Positions 8,662 to 10,057 of a stretch of DNA of 10,057 bases are shown piece by piece. The DNA comes from an uncultured Planctomycetaceae bacterium. GTDB taxonomy: Bacteria > Planctomycetota > Planctomycetia > Planctomycetales > Planctomycetaceae. Made by a program: the position numbers and the translations under genes. The stretch is from contig CALFYU010000013.1 in NCBI GenBank assembly GCA_937952455.1, positions 1-10,057 of the forward strand, in the 5' to 3' direction. The notes beneath the pieces were generated by a model, which was not told the origin of the DNA, did no database searches, and saw nothing but the letters and a program-made list of their open reading frames with translations. Within the stretch, counting starts at the first letter, position 1, and each line of letters starts with the position of its first letter.

Positions 8662-9783
8662 ATGAGTCTGTATCGCTTTGCTGCCTACACCGGTTCCGCG
8701 GTCGCTGTCTTGTTATCGACGGCGAGCGCGTTTGCGCAAACCGATTACCAATATCAATTCGATGAAATTGTTGTCCCCGCCGCGACGGCTGAAGAGCCGA
8801 TCGCCGTTGAGTTCTCGGTGGCAAAGGCGGCGGATTATCTCCAGCAAAGCGCAACTGCCTGGATCGGGTCGCGGAACTGTATCGCTTGCCACACGACCGG
8901 CGTGCATCTGGTCACGCGGCCGGCCCTCTCGGCGTCGCTGGGACTGCCTGATGAGTCACTGCGGCAGTTCGCGCTGGACCAGATCAATGACCTGAAAATG
9001 ATGAAGCGGGACACGCTGCTCAAAGGGGTCAATCCCGTCAAGGTGGTTTACGCCGCGGGGGGCTTGGCGGAATGGGATGCGCACGTCACCGGCACGCTCT
9101 CGCCCGAAACGATCGATGCGCTCTCCTTCATGTTCGAGATCCAGATGGAAAACGGCACGTGGGGGAACACAGATTGTTGGCCGCCGTATGAGTCGGACAC
9201 TTACCACGTCGCCACAGCGGCGGCGATGGCGCTGGCGACCGCGCCGGGATATCTCCAAAATCCTCCCGACGACAAGGCCAAAGCCGGCATTGCCCAGTTG
9301 AAGCAATTCCTGCGAACCGAAACTCCGCCGCACGACTATGGACGTGCGCTGTTGCTCTGGGCGGGGTCGCGATTTCCCGATTTGTTGGAAGACGCGCAGA
9401 AGCAGGAACTGATCGACATGTTGCTCTCGCATCAACGCGACGACGGCGGCTGGTCGATTCGCACATTTGCCGCTCCAGAGAAATGGGGTAAAGGCAACCG
9501 GGCTGAGAAATTGCGGAGTGAACCGGAGTTTGCCGATCCCCCCAGCGACGGGCATCAAACCGGCTTGGCGATCATCGTCCTCCGCGAAGCGGGAGTTTCG
9601 GCTGATGATGCGGGCATCCAAAAAGGAATTGCTTGGCTGTTGGCAAACCAGCGCGAATCGGGTCGCTGGTGGACACGTTCGCTGAACACCGACAAATGGC
9701 ACTTCATCACGTTCAGCGGAACGGCCTATCCGCTGCTGGCGCTGCAGATGTGCGACGCGTTGCCGCGGGTGGCTGTGAAGTAG
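8662..9783 (+). CDS. Exported single-heme c-type, QW-repeat alpha/alpha-toroid protein
   Basis: The 373-residue protein starts with a signal peptide: short basic start, hydrophobic core about 11-24, likely cleavage after AFA or AFAQ (25-26). Next comes one CxxCH heme-c attachment motif, Cys73-Ile-Ala-Cys76-His77, so it should be exported and matured by cytochrome c assembly. The rest resembles the squalene cyclase/prenyltransferase alpha/alpha-toroid fold, with QW-like repeats QMENGTW (161-167), QRDDGGW (258-264) and QRESGRW (330-336). The DxDD motif of active squalene-hopene cyclases is absent, and the protein is about half the length of those enzymes. Terpene cyclisation is therefore unlikely; binding or redox roles are possible but unproven. 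GGAG at 8650-8653 supports the ATG. The preceding gap suggests it is transcribed alone. The function is unknown; similar heme-bearing toroid proteins are, to my recollection, found in planctomycetes. Confidence 0.85.
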   Translation: MSLYRFAAYTGSAVAVLLSTASAFAQTDYQYQFDEIVVPAATAEEPIAVEFSVAKAADYLQQSATAWIGSRNCIACHTTGVHLVTRPALSASLGLPDESLRQFALDQINDLKMMKRDTLLKGVNPVKVVYAAGGLAEWDAHVTGTLSPETIDALSFMFEIQMENGTWGNTDCWPPYESDTYHVATAAAMALATAPGYLQNPPDDKAKAGIAQLKQFLRTETPPHDYGRALLLWAGSRFPDLLEDAQKQELIDMLLSHQRDDGGWSIRTFAAPEKWGKGNRAEKLRSEPEFADPPSDGHQTGLAIIVLREAGVSADDAGIQKGIAWLLANQRESGRWWTRSLNTDKWHFITFSGTAYPLLALQMCDALPRVAVK

Positions 9784-9830
9784 GTCGTGAGACGGCTTGT
9801 CCGGTTCGTTGTGCTGACGTGCGATGCGGC

Positions 9831-9850
9831 CCGCCATAGTTGCTATGCGG
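9831..9850. other. Small hairpin after the heme/toroid gene
   Basis: CCG and CATAG (9831-9839, with C9834 bulged) pair with CTATG and CGG (9843-9850) around a TTG loop. It lies about 50 bases past the stop codon. Without a T-tract it is a doubtful terminator; it directly precedes the dispersed-repeat hairpin. Confidence 0.35.
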
Positions 9851-9865
9851 CGCCAAACGTCGCTC

Positions 9866-9905
9866 GCCCCTCACCCCCGGCCCCTCTCCCTCCGGGAGAG
9901 GGGAG
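9866..9905. repeat. Dispersed 'SPLPEGEGPGVRG' type intergenic repeat
   Basis: The core is a perfect 10-bp stem, CCCCTCTCCC (9881-9890) with GGGAGAGGGG (9894-9903), loop TCC, preceded by a CCCCTCACCCCCGG-like flank. When wrongly translated it gives SPLPEGEGPGVRG or PSPGGRGAGGEG, peptide strings that I recall recurring in spurious 'hypothetical proteins' of many GC-rich genomes, including planctomycetes. It is probably a mobile or amplified palindromic repeat, and may also act as a transcript end. Confidence 0.7.
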
Positions 9906-9940
9906 AATGACTGCGCTGTGTGTCGTTTGCTGCGCGAGTG

Positions 9941-9970
9941 TTGGCACATTGATCGCGACGCTCGTACAAT
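9941..9970 (+). promoter_or_regulatory. Sigma70 promoter of the gene at the window end
   Basis: TTGGCA (9941-9946), an 18-base spacer, TACAAT (9965-9970). Each box is one mismatch from consensus. It predicts a transcript start near 9977 and a leader of about 40 bases before the ATG at 10017. Confidence 0.6.
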
Positions 9971-10016
9971 GCGCGTTCTGAATCGATTCCGGACACCTGC
10001 CACACGAGACGCCACG

Positions 10017-10057
10017 ATGATCCACTCACGCTCTACGTTGAAATCCGTCCCTCTCAT
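10017..10057 (+). CDS. Start of an unidentified gene, cut by the window end
   Basis: Thirteen codons are visible (MIHSRSTLKSVPL) with no stop. A good sigma70 promoter lies about 40 bases upstream; only a weak GAG (10006-10008) precedes the ATG. The polar, basic start could be the front of a signal peptide, but too little is visible to name a family. Confidence 0.45.
   Translation, partial: MIHSRSTLKSVPL

Noticed and set aside
8956..9837. 293-codon minus-strand frame over the heme/toroid gene
   Set aside because: The plus frame has a signal peptide, CxxCH, QW repeats and a ribosome binding site; the minus frame has none of these.
9713..10057. 114-codon minus-strand frame running off the window end
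   Set aside because: It includes the SPLPEGEGPGVRG repeat translation and runs through a promoter and gene start on the other strand.

Overview
The window looks like chromosomal DNA of a planctomycete. The main reason is the elongation factor G, which carries the AHIDSGKTT and HKHKKQTGGSGQY signatures shared by mitochondrial EF-G1 and the spirochaete/planctomycete/deltaproteobacterial 'spdEFG1' group. Supporting signs are a lone Uma2 nuclease-like gene, a secreted CxxCH plus alpha/alpha-toroid protein, long gaps, and single genes on alternating strands rather than operons. No genus can be named from the sequence alone.

Layout. 1-273: upstream region with no convincing gene. 274-3021 (+): pyruvate phosphate dikinase, 915 aa, complete. 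3022-3775: a 754-base gap with no gene, holding a GC-rich multi-hairpin element (3071-3168) and a cluster of TGTCCC/GGGACA half-sites (3499-3642). 3776-5893 (+): spdEFG1-type EF-G, ended by a strong intrinsic terminator that overlaps the 3' end of the convergent next gene. 5941-6660 (-): Uma2/DUF820 protein with a promoter and a palindrome at the predicted transcription start. 6779-7714 (-): DapA-superfamily lyase/synthase that retains the Schiff-base lysine but probably is not DapA. 7715-7904: divergent promoter region. 7905-8411 (+): stand-alone CinA C-terminal-like protein with an altered glycine loop. 8412-8661: gap without a confident gene. 8662-9783 (+): exported protein with one heme-c motif and three QW-like repeats. 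9784-10016: gap with a dispersed-repeat hairpin and a good sigma70 promoter. 10017-end (+): first 13 codons of a further gene.

Functionally the window is mixed: central carbon metabolism (PPDK), translation (EF-G), an aldolase-type enzyme of unknown substrate, possible pyridine-nucleotide salvage (CinA-like), and two proteins of unknown role. I see no defence island, CRISPR array, prophage, tRNA or rRNA, and no evidence that the genes form one pathway. The least explained items are the heme/toroid protein, the 3071-3168 structured element, and the half-site cluster upstream of the EF-G gene.
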